DNA from: Methylophilus sp. TWE2
GTDB lineage: Bacteria; Pseudomonadota; Gammaproteobacteria; Burkholderiales; Methylophilaceae
Assembly: GCF_001183865.1 (NCBI RefSeq)
Contig: NZ_CP012020.1
Span: 2,599,839-2,663,838 of the forward strand
Reading direction: 5' to 3'
DNA length: 64,000 nucleotides
Shown here: positions 54,436-64,000 of the stretch, piece after piece
How positions within the stretch are numbered: position 1 is the stretch's first letter
Layout: each line of letters begins with the position of its first letter
Notes under the pieces: generated by a model
Databases searched by the model: none
What the model was told of the DNA's origin: nothing
What the model saw: only the letters and a program-made list of their open reading frames with translations
Position numbers and translations under genes: made by a program

Positions 54436-55838
54436 GCGCTGGCCAACTCCCGTGTTTTGGCTGCCACACTGCCAATATTGCCGGCCCCCATCACCACCAC
54501 CACATCGCCAGGCAACACACTCTCAAGAATGGTTGCAGGCAACTCTTCCGTGGTTTCTACAAACCGTGGCTCAACTTTGCCATTGACGCGGATGGCACGG
54601 ATCAGGCTACGCGTATCCGCGGCCACAATCGGTGACTCACCGGCCGAATACACTTCGGTCAACAGCAGCGCATCCACGGTCGACAGCACTTTTACAAAAT
54701 CTTCAAAGCAATCACGCGTCCGGGTATAACGATGTGGCTGAAAAGCCAGTACCAAACGTCTATCCGGGAAGGCGCCGCGCGCGGCTGCAATCACCGCCTG
54801 CATTTCAATCGGGTGATGGCCATAGTCATCTACCAGCGTGAAATGGCCGGGTTGCTGTCCGTTATTAGTCGGGATTTCACCGTAACGCTCAAAGCGACGG
54901 CCCACACCGCGGAACTCTGCCAGCGCCTTCAGGATGGCGGCATCCGGGACATTCAACTCGGTCGCAATCGCAATTGCCGCCAACGCATTCAACACATAGT
55001 GATGGCCTGGCAGGTTTAGCGTCACCTCGTTACGCACAGTCACGCCGTTTTTACGCACCAGCGTGAAATGCATTTTGCCGTTGTCAGCCACGATGTTTTC
55101 TGCGCGGATCGCTGCTTCCTCGTGCGTACCATAGGTCGTCACCGGACGCGTCACGCGCGGCAGGATTTCACGCACATTGGCGTCATCAATGCACAACACG
55201 GCCATGCCCCAGAAAGGAATCTGCTGCAAGAACTCCACAAACGCTGTTTTGAGTTTGTCAAAACTATGCTCATAGGTGTCCATGTGATCCTGGTCGATAT
55301 TAGTCACCACCGCCATGATGGGGGTCAGGTGCAAGAAGGAGGCATCAGACTCATCGGCCTCCACCACGATCAACTCACCGGTACCCAAACGGGCATTGGC
55401 GCTGGCCGCTTCAAGCTTGCCGCCAATGACAAAGGTCGGATCCATATCGGCCTCGGCCAAAATACTGGCAATCAGGCTGGTCGTCGTCGTTTTTCCGTGC
55501 GTCCCTGCCACGGCAATGCCCTGCTTGAAGCGCATTAACTCGGCCAACATGACCGCACGTGGAATCACGGGCACTTTGCGCGCACGCGCCGCGATAATTT
55601 CAGGGTTCTCTTCATTGATCGCACTGGAGACCACCACTACATCCGCATTGCCAAGGTGCTCAGTCGCATGCCCTTGAAATACCGTGGCACCAAAACCTTG
55701 TAAACGCTTGGTAGTCGTGTTGCTCGCCAGGTCAGAACCACTCACCTCAAAACCAAGGTTGAGCAACACTTCGGCGATGCCGCTCATGCCTGAGCCGCCT
55801 ATGCCGATAAAGTGGATCTTTTTGACTTTATGTTTCAT
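54432..55838 (-). CDS. murC: UDP-N-acetylmuramate--L-alanine ligase
   Basis: The 468-residue ATP-dependent ligase adds L-Ala to UDP-MurNAc. It has an N-terminal Rossmann-like motif ([19 protein letters not shown]), the ATP loop [13 protein letters not shown] and a C-terminal domain with [13 protein letters not shown] and [13 protein letters not shown]. The chosen start [10 protein letters not shown] overlaps the murG stop by four bases (ATGA); the frame is open to 55868. Confidence 0.96.
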   Translation of the reverse strand: MKHKVKKIHFIGIGGSGMSGIAEVLLNLGFEVSGSDLASNTTTKRLQGFGATVFQGHATEHLGNADVVVVSSAINEENPEIIAARARKVPVIPRAVMLAELMRFKQGIAVAGTHGKTTTTSLIASILAEADMDPTFVIGGKLEAASANARLGTGELIVVEADESDASFLHLTPIMAVVTNIDQDHMDTYEHSFDKLKTAFVEFLQQIPFWGMAVLCIDDANVREILPRVTRPVTTYGTHEEAAIRAENIVADNGKMHFTLVRKNGVTVRNEVTLNLPGHHYVLNALAAIAIATELNVPDAAILKALAEFRGVGRRFERYGEIPTNNGQQPGHFTLVDDYGHHPIEMQAVIAAARGAFPDRRLVLAFQPHRYTRTRDCFEDFVKVLSTVDALLLTEVYSAGESPIVAADTRSLIRAIRVNGKVEPRFVETTEELPATILESVLPGDVVVVMGAGNIGSVAAKTRELASA

Positions 55839-56917
55839 GCTAACTTTCCTGTTGCCAGCTGCTGGCAAATCTCTGCAACCTGTTGCGTGGCTTGCGGCCT
55901 CGCCAGGGCACGTGCTTTTCTTGCCATCTCCAGGCAGGTGCTGCGATCAATCGTTTTTAAGGTATTTGCCAGTTGCGTCACATCCAGGTCACGCTGCTGG
56001 ATCAGCAAGGCGGCCCCCGCCTGCTGCAAATACGCGGCATTGGTGGTCTGATGGTCGTCCACAGCAAACGGGAACGGCACCAGGATGCTGGCCGCGCCTA
56101 CATTGGCCAGTTCTGCCACAGTGAGTGCGCCCGCGCGGCAAATCACCAAATCTGCCCAGGCATACACTTCAGCCATGTCATGAATAAAGGCCCGGCAATC
56201 GGCCGCGACACCGGCTTCTGCATAGTTCTTTTTAAGCGCCTCAATCTGCTTTTCACCGGCCTGGTGAATAATCTGCGGGCGCGTATTGACCGGCAACTGT
56301 GCGAACGCCTGTGGCAACAAAGTGTTCAACGCCACGGCACCCAGACTGCCACCCACCACCAATACGCGTAACACGCCGTGATGTTCGGCAAACCGCTGAT
56401 CTGGCGTGGGCAGGGTTGTGATGACTTCACGCACCGGGTTACCCACCATTTCCCCCTTGTTGCCCAAGGCTTTGGGGAATCCAGTCAACACACGGTTAGC
56501 TATCTTGGACAGCACTTTATTGGTCAGGCCTGCGATGGAGTTCTGCTCGTGAATCACCAGTGGCACACCCGCCAGCTTGGCCATCACGCCGCCCGGAAAC
56601 GCCGCAAAACCACCCATCCCCAGCACAACATCTGGACGGTGCTGGCCGATGGCCGCACGTGCTTGTGTAAAGGCGCGCGCCAGTTTCACCGGCAAAGTCA
56701 GCCAGCCCATCAAGCCTTTGCCTCGCACACCTTGCATGGTCATCATGGCCTTGTCATATGGCTTGTCTGCAATCAGATGATTTTCCATGCCGCCCGCAGT
56801 TGCCAGCCAGACAATCTTCCAGCCTTGCGCATGCAAGACATCAGCCACCGCGATCGCAGGGTAGACATGGCCACCGGTGCCGCCCGCCATCACCATGAGT
56901 GTGTATTGGCTGCTCAT
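55835..56917 (-). CDS. murG: Lipid II synthase MurG
   Basis: The 360-residue membrane-associated glycosyltransferase adds GlcNAc to lipid I. The GT28 features are visible: N-terminal G-loop [19 protein letters not shown], second G-loop [12 protein letters not shown], and the UDP-binding region [19 protein letters not shown] with [14 protein letters not shown]. It overlaps ftsW and murC by four bases each. Confidence 0.97.
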   Translation of the reverse strand: MSSQYTLMVMAGGTGGHVYPAIAVADVLHAQGWKIVWLATAGGMENHLIADKPYDKAMMTMQGVRGKGLMGWLTLPVKLARAFTQARAAIGQHRPDVVLGMGGFAAFPGGVMAKLAGVPLVIHEQNSIAGLTNKVLSKIANRVLTGFPKALGNKGEMVGNPVREVITTLPTPDQRFAEHHGVLRVLVVGGSLGAVALNTLLPQAFAQLPVNTRPQIIHQAGEKQIEALKKNYAEAGVAADCRAFIHDMAEVYAWADLVICRAGALTVAELANVGAASILVPFPFAVDDHQTTNAAYLQQAGAALLIQQRDLDVTQLANTLKTIDRSTCLEMARKARALARPQATQQVAEICQQLATGKLA

Positions 56918-58065
56918 GTCTGCAAGCCTTTCTGCAACCGGCGGTTCTCAAAGTCGATGCGCAATAAGACTGACAAGGCGATGCAATTGGCCAAAATACC
57001 GCTACCGCCGTAAGACAGCAGTGGCAGGGTCAAACCCTTGGTTGGCAGCAAGCCCATGTTCACGCCCATATTGATAAAGCCCTGCACCCCCATCCACACA
57101 CCAATGCCCTGGGCCAGTAAGGCAGAGTAATAACGCTCATTGGCGACGGCCTCTTTGGCAATGCTGAACGCGCGGATCACCAGCCAGGCGAATAGCAATA
57201 CCACCACCAGCACGCCGACATACCCCAGCTCTTCGGCCACCACCGCCAGCAGGAAGTCGGTATGGGCTTCCGGCAGGTATAACAATTTCTCTACGCTGCC
57301 ACCCAGACCCACACCCCAGAATTCACCCCGGCCAAACGCGATCAAGGCATGCGACAACTGGTAACCAGTATCAAATGGGTCATCAAACGGATTCAGGAAC
57401 CCTTTCATACGTTCCAGACGGTAGGGCTCCATCACGACCAGGCCAATCACTGCCAATGGCAGGGCAGCCAGCATGGCCAGGAATACTTTGAGGTTCACGC
57501 CACCCAGCCACATAATGGAAAACGCAATGGAGGCGGTCACAGCAAAGGCACCGAAATCCGGCTCTTTAAGCAGCAAGACACCGACAAACACCATGACGCC
57601 CAGCATCGGCAAGAAGCCTTTTTTAAAGCTGTGCATATTACTGGCCTTGCGCACGGCATAATCGGAGGCGTACATGGCAATAAACAGCTTCATGAGTTCG
57701 GAAGGTTGCAGGTTCATAACCAGCAATGAAATCCAGCGGCGGCTGCCGTTCACCACTTTGCCTATGCCGGGAATCAAGACCAGGATGAGCAGCACAATGC
57801 CCATGATGAACAGGTAAGGCGACATTTTTTGCCACCAGGCCATGGGAATCTGGAACACCACCACGGCGGCGACCAGGCCAATGCCGATATACAGCGCCTG
57901 ACGCATCAGGAAGTAGGTACTGTTATGGCCAAACATCTTGCTGGAATCCGCGTAAGCAATGGAGGCGGAATACACCATCACCATGCCAAACGCCAACAAG
58001 CACAATACCACCCATAACAACGACGCATCGTAACTGGGCGAGTTGTAGCGCTCACGGTTCATCAT
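56914..58065 (-). CDS. ftsW: Lipid II polymerase/divisome protein FtsW
   Basis: A SEDS-family integral membrane protein of 383 residues with about ten helices. It polymerises glycan strands with FtsI at the septum. Seen: LAFGMVMVYSASIAYAD in the first helix, LQPSELMKLFIAMYASDYAV, LLKEPDFGAFAVTASIAF and TKGLTLPLLSYGGSGILANC. The ATG at 58065 overlaps the murD stop (TAATG); a further ATG follows at 58062. Confidence 0.95.
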   Translation of the reverse strand: MMNRERYNSPSYDASLLWVVLCLLAFGMVMVYSASIAYADSSKMFGHNSTYFLMRQALYIGIGLVAAVVVFQIPMAWWQKMSPYLFIMGIVLLILVLIPGIGKVVNGSRRWISLLVMNLQPSELMKLFIAMYASDYAVRKASNMHSFKKGFLPMLGVMVFVGVLLLKEPDFGAFAVTASIAFSIMWLGGVNLKVFLAMLAALPLAVIGLVVMEPYRLERMKGFLNPFDDPFDTGYQLSHALIAFGRGEFWGVGLGGSVEKLLYLPEAHTDFLLAVVAEELGYVGVLVVVLLFAWLVIRAFSIAKEAVANERYYSALLAQGIGVWMGVQGFINMGVNMGLLPTKGLTLPLLSYGGSGILANCIALSVLLRIDFENRRLQKGLQT

Positions 58066-59435
58066 TAGTGGCCCAAGCATGCGGCCTCCAGTGCTTTCAC
58101 AGCATCCACAAACACCTGTGCCCTGTGTTCGTAATTGCGGAACATATCAAAACTGGCGCAGGCCGGTGATAACAGCACGGCGTCGCCTGGCTCAGCCAGG
58201 GTTTTGGCGATGTGCACAGCAGCAGTAAGATCCACTGCATCCACTACCGGCAATTGCAAATTGTGCAAAATCTGCTGAATTTTTGGTCCATCGCGGCCGA
58301 TCAACACCACGGCCCTGGCATGGTTCAATACTGCTTCGCGCAAGGGGTTGAAGTCTTGGCCCTTGCCGTCACCGCCAGCAATCAAAACCACTTTTTGCGG
58401 TTTGCCTTGCTTGAGCATACCGCTGATGGCGGCACAGGTGGCACCGACATTGGTGCCTTTTGAGTCATCGTAAAAATCCACATCATCGATATTGGCCACC
58501 CACTCCACGCGGTGCGGCAAACCGGCAAAAGACTGCACCGTATGCAGGATAGAGACTTTGTCGATGCCGATGGCTTGTGTGAGTGCAATTGCCGCCAGCG
58601 CATTGGCGATATTGTGTTTGCCACGGATCTGCAGACTGTCGGCTTCAATATAGTGCCGATTGCCGGCACATAACCAGCCTGCATCGTTCAGTCCGTAATC
58701 GTTGATGGTTGGCGAAGGATTCACGCCAAAGGAGACTTGCGGCATCTGACCAGCCAGTACTGCACTTGCTGAATCATCACGATTCACGATGGCAATACGG
58801 GCATTCTGGTAAATCCGCGCCTTGGCTTGCCCGTAATCGTGCATGCCGTCATACCTGTCCATATGATCTTCTGACAGATTAAGGATAGTCGCAGCATCGA
58901 CCTGTAAATTGTGGGTGGTTTCAAGCTGGAAGCTGGACAGCTCAAGCACATACACATCAGGCGCCGTCATTTGCAAGGTGTCCAGCACCGGCAGGCCGAT
59001 ATTACCCGCGACAATGGTATTCAGGCCTGCCTGTTTGCAGATTTCGCCAACTAATGAGGTCACCGTCGTTTTACCATTGGAGCCCGTAATGGCAATCACC
59101 TTGGCGTACGGTGCGCGGAAGCGTGCAAACAGTTCCACATCACCCACCACACTCTTGCCCTGTGCCATCAACTCGACAATGACAGGCTCTTTTAATGAGA
59201 CCCCAGGGCTAGCCACAATCATGTCCATTAACGCCAATAAAGAGGGATTGAACGGACCGAGATGGTATTCCACATCTGGAAACTCTTCATGCAGGCGATC
59301 AAGGTTCGATGGATGCAGGCGCGAATCAAACATGACCACTTGCGCATCCATCTGGCGCAGCCAGCGCAACGCTGAGAAGCCGGTGTCACCCAGTCCCAGT
59401 ACGGCTATACGCTGTTGTTCAAAGTGTTTTTTCAT
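58065..59435 (-). CDS. murD: UDP-N-acetylmuramoylalanine--D-glutamate ligase
   Basis: The 456-residue ligase adds D-Glu to UDP-MurNAc-L-Ala. Seen: RIAVLGLGDTGFSALRWL, the ATP loop [27 protein letters not shown] and YDDSKGTNVGATCAAI in the C-terminal domain. The start MKKHFEQQR at 59435 is preferred over the longer frame to 59447. It lies 28 bases after mraY. Confidence 0.96.
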   Translation of the reverse strand: MKKHFEQQRIAVLGLGDTGFSALRWLRQMDAQVVMFDSRLHPSNLDRLHEEFPDVEYHLGPFNPSLLALMDMIVASPGVSLKEPVIVELMAQGKSVVGDVELFARFRAPYAKVIAITGSNGKTTVTSLVGEICKQAGLNTIVAGNIGLPVLDTLQMTAPDVYVLELSSFQLETTHNLQVDAATILNLSEDHMDRYDGMHDYGQAKARIYQNARIAIVNRDDSASAVLAGQMPQVSFGVNPSPTINDYGLNDAGWLCAGNRHYIEADSLQIRGKHNIANALAAIALTQAIGIDKVSILHTVQSFAGLPHRVEWVANIDDVDFYDDSKGTNVGATCAAISGMLKQGKPQKVVLIAGGDGKGQDFNPLREAVLNHARAVVLIGRDGPKIQQILHNLQLPVVDAVDLTAAVHIAKTLAEPGDAVLLSPACASFDMFRNYEHRAQVFVDAVKALEAACLGH

Positions 59436-59463
59436 GTGTTGACCCAACGAGTGATCCCGTGTT

Positions 59464-60567
59464 TTATCTCAGTTTCAGGGTGGATAAGCCCACCAGCACC
59501 AGCATCATGGTGATAATCCAGAAACGCACAACGACTTGTGTCTCTTTCCAGCCTTTTTGTTCATAGTGATGGTGCAGGGGCGCCATCAGGAAAATGCGCT
59601 TGCCTGTACCGGTCATTTTTTTGGTGTATTTGAAATACAGCACCTGCGCTGCCACTGAGAAAGTCTCGATCACAAACACGCCACCCATGATGAACAGCAC
59701 GATTTCCTGGCGCACAATCACGGCCACCACGCCCAACGCAGCCCCTAATGCCAGTGCTCCCACATCGCCCATGAACACTTCTGCCGGATAGGCGTTAAAC
59801 CACAGGAAACCAAGGCCTGCACCCGCCATGGCCGCACAAAACACCATCAACTCACTGGCACCAGCCACATATGGAATGCCCAGATATTTTGAAAAGACTG
59901 CATGCCCAGCGACATAGGAGAAAATGGCAAGAGCACTTCCTACCAATACCGTTGGTAGTGTCGCCAGGCCGTCCAGGCCATCGGTCAGGTTGACGGCGTT
60001 GCTACTGCCCACAATCACCAGATAGGTCAATACGATGAAACCCACGGCACCCAGTGGGAACACCAGATGTTTGAAAAAAGGCACAATCAGCGTGGTTTCA
60101 ACCGGCGTCGTGGCGGTGGCGTAGAGAAAACCGGCTACACCGAAACCGATCAGGCTTTGCCAGAAATATTTTTCCTTGGCAGACAAGCCCTTAGGATTTT
60201 TGTATACGACCTTACGGTAATCATCGACCCAACCCACCGCACCAAAACCCAATGTAGTGACCAGTACGACCCAGACAAAACGGTTATGCAGATTGCCCCA
60301 CAACAAGGTAGAAATAGCGATAGCCACCAAGATCAGTGCGCCCCCCATGGTCGGTGTCCCAGCCTTGACCAAATGCGTCTGCGGCCCATCATCGCGCACG
60401 GACTGACCAACCTTGTATTCCGTCAGCTTGCGTATCATGCCAGGCCCGACCAGGAATGAAATTGCCAGTGCAGTCAGTGTCGCCAGGACAGCACGCAAGG
60501 TGATGTAATTGAATACATGAAATCCATGGATATCTACTGCCAGCCATTTCGCCAGTTCAAGTAACAT
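59464..60567 (-). CDS. mraY: Phospho-MurNAc-pentapeptide translocase MraY
   Basis: A 367-residue enzyme with ten predicted helices that makes lipid I from UDP-MurNAc-pentapeptide and undecaprenyl phosphate. Signature segments include [30 protein letters not shown] (with the DD pair), [33 protein letters not shown] and [13 protein letters not shown] (the HHH motif). It lies eight bases after murF. Confidence 0.97.
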   Translation of the reverse strand: MLLELAKWLAVDIHGFHVFNYITLRAVLATLTALAISFLVGPGMIRKLTEYKVGQSVRDDGPQTHLVKAGTPTMGGALILVAIAISTLLWGNLHNRFVWVVLVTTLGFGAVGWVDDYRKVVYKNPKGLSAKEKYFWQSLIGFGVAGFLYATATTPVETTLIVPFFKHLVFPLGAVGFIVLTYLVIVGSSNAVNLTDGLDGLATLPTVLVGSALAIFSYVAGHAVFSKYLGIPYVAGASELMVFCAAMAGAGLGFLWFNAYPAEVFMGDVGALALGAALGVVAVIVRQEIVLFIMGGVFVIETFSVAAQVLYFKYTKKMTGTGKRIFLMAPLHHHYEQKGWKETQVVVRFWIITMMLVLVGLSTLKLR

Positions 60568-60575
60568 AAGCTTCC

Positions 60576-61940
60576 CTATTTCCCCACTGATTCAGTGGTT
60601 TGCGACCCAACCAAGGCATTGACCACACGCTCCATTTGCATAAAGCGCGAGCCCTTCACCAATACCACGTCTTTTGTTGTTATTTCCGCCTGCAAGGCAG
60701 CCACTAGATCCTCCACGGAGGCAAAGTGTCGCGCTGATCCGCCAAAGGCTTGCACCGCTGCCTGCGTCAATTTACCCAAGGCATACATCCTGCCTATGCC
60801 ACTGTCTTTGGCATAATGGCCAATTTGCGCATGCATGGCCTCGGCATCTGTGCCCAACTCACCCATATCACCCATCACAAACACCGTGTTTGCGCCTGCG
60901 TTTTTCAATACATCCAACGCCGCTTTCATGGAGTCCGGATTCGCGTTGTAAGTGTCGTCTATCAGTGTTGCTCCAGTAGCGGCTGTTTTCTGCTGCAACC
61001 GCCCCTTCACGCCGCCAAATCCCTGCAAGCCCTGCGCCACTTCCACCAGGCTAGCGCCTGCAGCCAGGCTGGCTGCTGCTGCGGCCAACGCATTCATGAT
61101 GTTATGTGTGCCAGGCACAGCCAGCGTCAATTTCGCCTCTTCTGCCTGATAGTGCAGTTTGAAACTGGATGCCACATCCAATACTTCACCTCGCACATCA
61201 GCAGCAGGGTGCAAGCCAAATGTCAGCACCTTGCGCCCGGCATTCAAGCCACGCCAGTAATCAGCAAACTCGCTATCAGCATTGATTACCGCGATACCGT
61301 CATGACCCAATCCGGCAAAAATCTCGCCTTTGGCCTTGGCGATATTTTCACGTGAGCCAAGCTCGCCAATATGCGCCGTTCCGGCATTGTTAATCACCGC
61401 GACATCTGGCCGCGCCAGGCGCGTCAGGTAATCAATCTCGCCGAGGTGGTTCATGCCCATTTCGATCACGGCACAACGGTGCGCCGGGCGTAAACGCAAC
61501 AAGGTCAGTGGCATGCCGATGTCGTTATTAAAATTACCGGCAGTGGCTAGTACATTGTCCGCACCACCCACATGCACCTGCATAATGGCGCTGATCATTT
61601 CCTTGGTGGTGGTTTTACCATTACTCCCAGTCACAGCAATCAGCGGCAATGCGCGTTGCTGACGCCACCAGCTGGATAATTGGCCCAATGCCAGACGTGT
61701 ATCTTTCACCAGCACGGTTGGTAAAGCAGTTTCAACAGGCTTGCTCACCAGCGCAGCCACCGCACCCTGCACAGCAACCTGCGGCAGGAAATCGTGGCCA
61801 TCAAATTTTTCGCCAGGCAAGGCAACAAATAGCTGTCCCGGTTGCACGCGATGGCTATCGGTGTCGACCGAAGTCACAACGGCGTCGCCTCCCTGCATGA
61901 TGCCTTGCAATACCTCAGCGATTGTCTGTAGTGAGATCAT
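60576..61940 (-). CDS. murF: UDP-MurNAc-tripeptide--D-Ala-D-Ala ligase
   Basis: The 454-residue ligase joins the dipeptide from Ddl to the tripeptide precursor. Seen: N-terminal [20 protein letters not shown], the ATP loop [28 protein letters not shown] and [15 protein letters not shown] in the C-terminal domain. The start at 61940 overlaps the murE stop by four bases; the frame is open to 62006. Confidence 0.96.
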   Translation of the reverse strand: MISLQTIAEVLQGIMQGGDAVVTSVDTDSHRVQPGQLFVALPGEKFDGHDFLPQVAVQGAVAALVSKPVETALPTVLVKDTRLALGQLSSWWRQQRALPLIAVTGSNGKTTTKEMISAIMQVHVGGADNVLATAGNFNNDIGMPLTLLRLRPAHRCAVIEMGMNHLGEIDYLTRLARPDVAVINNAGTAHIGELGSRENIAKAKGEIFAGLGHDGIAVINADSEFADYWRGLNAGRKVLTFGLHPAADVRGEVLDVASSFKLHYQAEEAKLTLAVPGTHNIMNALAAAAASLAAGASLVEVAQGLQGFGGVKGRLQQKTAATGATLIDDTYNANPDSMKAALDVLKNAGANTVFVMGDMGELGTDAEAMHAQIGHYAKDSGIGRMYALGKLTQAAVQAFGGSARHFASVEDLVAALQAEITTKDVVLVKGSRFMQMERVVNALVGSQTTESVGK

Positions 61941-63397
61941 GCGGGCACCTTCTGACTGAATGTATTCTGATTCAATGCACTTTTTTTCAATGCGTTTTGC
62001 ACCCACTCGGCATCACTGAACGGATATCTAATTCCCTGGATTTCCTGATAGTCCTCGTGGCCTTTACCAGCAACCAACACCACATCTCCTTTTGCTGCCT
62101 GGCTGATGGCAAGTGCAATCGCTTTGGCCCTATCTGTTTCTATTTCCACATCCCGTGTCATGCCCTCTGCAATGGCAGCAATAATCGCGTAGGGATTCTC
62201 AGAGCGTGGATTGTCGTTGGTTACAATCACGGTATCAGCCAGTTCGTCGGCAATACGGCCCATTTCACTGCGTTTGCCCGCATCGCGGTCACCGCCACAA
62301 CCGAATACGCAGAGCAATCTGCCACGCGCCTGGATACGCAAAGTGTGTAAAGCCTTTTCCAATGCGTCTGGCGTGTGGGCATAATCGACCACTACCAGCG
62401 GTAAATCCCCCCCACCAAACATCTGCATACGACCAGCGACTGGGACCAGACCAGAGACTGCCTGCAACGCCGCTGGCAAAGCCACATCATTCGCAAGCAG
62501 GCTGGTCAGCACTGCCAGCGCGTTATACACATTGAACTGTCCCAGGGCATGCAACTGGATATCGCCACGGCCTTGCGCCGTGCGCACCTGGATTTCAAAA
62601 CCCGTGGCATGCATGGTAACGGCAGTAGCACAGACATCAGCTTCCTGGTGCAAGCCATAACTCAACACTTTTTTGCCCTGCTTGCGCAGCGCATCGATCA
62701 AGCTCAGGCCAAAGGTATCATCCGCATTAACGACAGAAGCAGAGAGGGTTTGCCAGTCAAACAGTTTGCGCTTGGCTGCTTGGTAAGCCTCCATCGTCTG
62801 GTGGTAATCAAGGTGGTCACGCGTCAGGTTAGTGAACACAGCCACATCAAAAGCAACGCCATTGACTCGACCCTGGTCCAGGCCATGTGAAGACACCTCC
62901 ATCGCCACCATGCGCACTTCATCCAGTACGAAGGTAGCCAGCAACTTTTGTAATTCCACCGGCCCTGGCGTGGTGTTCTGGGTTGGCTGCAAATCATCCA
63001 ATGCCCCGTTACCCAGCGTGCCAATCACGGCCGATTTTTGCTGCAGGAAGCGGTAGGCTTGCGCCAGCCAATGGGTGACTGTTGTTTTACCGTTAGTGCC
63101 CGTGACACCCACGCACCACAGCTGTTCGGAAGGATCCTTATAAAACTGGCTGGCAATATGCCCAACTTGCGACTTGAGGTTAGGGATGGCGATATTGTGC
63201 ACCGTCCATTCCGGGTTCCAGTCAAATCCCTGGCTGTCCCAGATCACGGTATTCACCCCTTTGGCGATGGCGTCTTCAATATAGTCGCGGCCATCGCTGT
63301 GCTGTCCTGGATAGGCCAGGAACAAGCCATGCTTTTCCACCTGGCGGCTGTCTGCCGTAATGCCGTGCACGGGCGCTGGAATAATGTATTTACTCAC
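61937..63397 (-). CDS. murE: UDP-MurNAc-dipeptide--meso-diaminopimelate ligase
   Basis: The 486-residue ligase adds the third amino acid to the murein stem. The ATP loop is GVTGTNGKTTVTHW and the SSHGLDQGRVNG block is typical. The amino-acid selecting motif DNPR (395-398, in TNDNPRSENP) marks the meso-diaminopimelate enzyme, as expected for a Gram-negative bacterium. It overlaps ftsI by four bases. Confidence 0.96.
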   Translation of the reverse strand: MSKYIIPAPVHGITADSRQVEKHGLFLAYPGQHSDGRDYIEDAIAKGVNTVIWDSQGFDWNPEWTVHNIAIPNLKSQVGHIASQFYKDPSEQLWCVGVTGTNGKTTVTHWLAQAYRFLQQKSAVIGTLGNGALDDLQPTQNTTPGPVELQKLLATFVLDEVRMVAMEVSSHGLDQGRVNGVAFDVAVFTNLTRDHLDYHQTMEAYQAAKRKLFDWQTLSASVVNADDTFGLSLIDALRKQGKKVLSYGLHQEADVCATAVTMHATGFEIQVRTAQGRGDIQLHALGQFNVYNALAVLTSLLANDVALPAALQAVSGLVPVAGRMQMFGGGDLPLVVVDYAHTPDALEKALHTLRIQARGRLLCVFGCGGDRDAGKRSEMGRIADELADTVIVTNDNPRSENPYAIIAAIAEGMTRDVEIETDRAKAIALAISQAAKGDVVLVAGKGHEDYQEIQGIRYPFSDAEWVQNALKKSALNQNTFSQKVPA

Positions 63398-64000
63398 ATC
63401 GCCTCCTTCACTTCAGCCGCATCAGCAGGGGTTGCGATTGGCAATGCATTGCCATCCTGCGGAATCACCAGCATACGCAACACATCGTTCATGACCGCAC
63501 TAAACACCGGCGCCGCCACGCTGCCGCCGTAATATTCGCCATTGTTAGGCTCATCTATCATCACCGCCATGATCAGGCGTGGATTGGAAGCCGGCACCAT
63601 ACCGACAAAGGAACCCACGTATTTATCATGCTCGTATCCACTCGCACCCAACTTGTGCGCTGTTCCTGTCTTACCTGCCACACGATAGCCTGTGACTTGC
63701 GCTTTCAGTGCGGTACCACCCGGTTGCACCACCAGTTCCAGCATATCCTTGACTGCGTTGGCAACCTTGGCTGAGAACACCTGGCGCCCCACTGGCGGCT
63801 CAGGCAGCTTGGTCAGCGTGACGGGCAACAGCTCACCCTCATTAGCAAACACGGTGTAGGCGCGCGCCAATTGCAGCAAGGTCACGCTGATGCCGTGACC
63901 GTAAGACATGGTGGCCTGCTCAATGGGGCGCCAAGTTTTATAATCGCGCACTTTGCCAGAAGCCTCACCCGGGAAACCAATTTTGGTGGGTGTGCCAAAA
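63394..64000 (-). CDS. ftsI: Peptidoglycan transpeptidase FtsI (PBP3), C-terminal part
   Basis: The minus-strand frame runs off the window end, so only about 202 C-terminal residues are present. They belong to the penicillin-binding transpeptidase domain: FPGEASG, RPIEQATMSYGHGISVTLLQ and the KTGT box within VAGKTGTAHKLG. The serine active-site motif lies outside the window. It forms the septal synthase with FtsW. An internal ATG at 63951 is not the true start. Confidence 0.93.
   Translation of the reverse strand, partial: FGTPTKIGFPGEASGKVRDYKTWRPIEQATMSYGHGISVTLLQLARAYTVFANEGELLPVTLTKLPEPPVGRQVFSAKVANAVKDMLELVVQPGGTALKAQVTGYRVAGKTGTAHKLGASGYEHDKYVGSFVGMVPASNPRLIMAVMIDEPNNGEYYGGSVAAPVFSAVMNDVLRMLVIPQDGNALPIATPADAAEVKEAM

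Overview
The window looks like a betaproteobacterial chromosome segment, most likely from a methylotroph of the family Methylophilaceae. This is inferred from a formaldehyde-activating-enzyme homologue divergent from transketolase, several PEP-CTERM proteins, a DUF2788-type protein, betaproteobacterial gene orders (ilvI-ilvH-ilvC-psd; argA-argB-GST-HAD-slmA) and a complete dcw division/murein cluster. No rRNA, tRNA, CRISPR array or insertion sequence was seen.

Layout. (1) 1-7.6 kb, minus strand: iron/heme acquisition. A Fur-like box near 7.57 kb precedes a small unknown gene, a cysteine-free ribosomal protein S4 paralogue, hemP, tonB-exbB-exbD, a PepSY membrane protein, a small membrane protein and azurin. 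A second Fur-like box near 1.74 kb precedes hugZ and hmuS, two unrelated heme-degrading proteins. (2) 7.7-12.0 kb, plus: branched-chain amino acid genes ilvI-ilvH-ilvC, a terminator, and psd. (3) 12.0-19.0 kb: an accessory patch inserted around pepN, with ccdAB and its palindromic operator, a higBA pair whose toxin carries an in-frame amber codon, small unknown genes, an AT-rich AAA ATPase with a C-terminal HEPN-type RNxxxH motif (candidate anti-phage gene), and an orphan yefM-type antitoxin. (4) 19.3-32.7 kb: three PEP-CTERM proteins, a RIO1-like kinase, yjdM, a DUF2846 lipoprotein, transketolase, the Fae homologue, a Gfo/Idh/MocA oxidoreductase, a NarL-type response regulator, an outer-membrane protein and a 7TMR-DISM-type histidine kinase. 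(5) 32.8-43.9 kb: NnrS, a thioredoxin-like protein, rsmE, an AEC transporter, cfa, an unusual HTH-ArgA fusion, argB, a GST, a HAD hydrolase, slmA, a small membrane protein and a diguanylate cyclase. (6) 43.9-64 kb, minus: cca, an NDUFA9-like SDR, slt, a small membrane protein, lpxC, then ftsZ-ftsA-ftsQ-ddlB-murB-murC-murG-ftsW-murD-mraY-murF-murE-ftsI (ftsI runs off the end).

Three observations stand out. First, a palindrome of the form CCCCC-N6-(A/T)GGGG occurs only four times in the window. Three copies lie upstream of PEP-CTERM genes and the fourth lies between the response regulator and its divergent outer-membrane-protein/kinase operon. Each is centred about 41-42 bp before a plausible start site, which suggests an autoregulated two-component regulon controlling PEP-CTERM proteins. 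Second, N-acetylglutamate synthase carries an N-terminal XRE-type helix-turn-helix, and a perfect 7-4-7 palindrome covers the -10 element of its own promoter, suggesting a self-repressing biosynthetic enzyme. Third, the solitary AAA-HEPN protein has nested, mutually exclusive hairpins over its ribosome-binding site. All functional statements rest on reading the sequence and recalled family knowledge; no database search was run.
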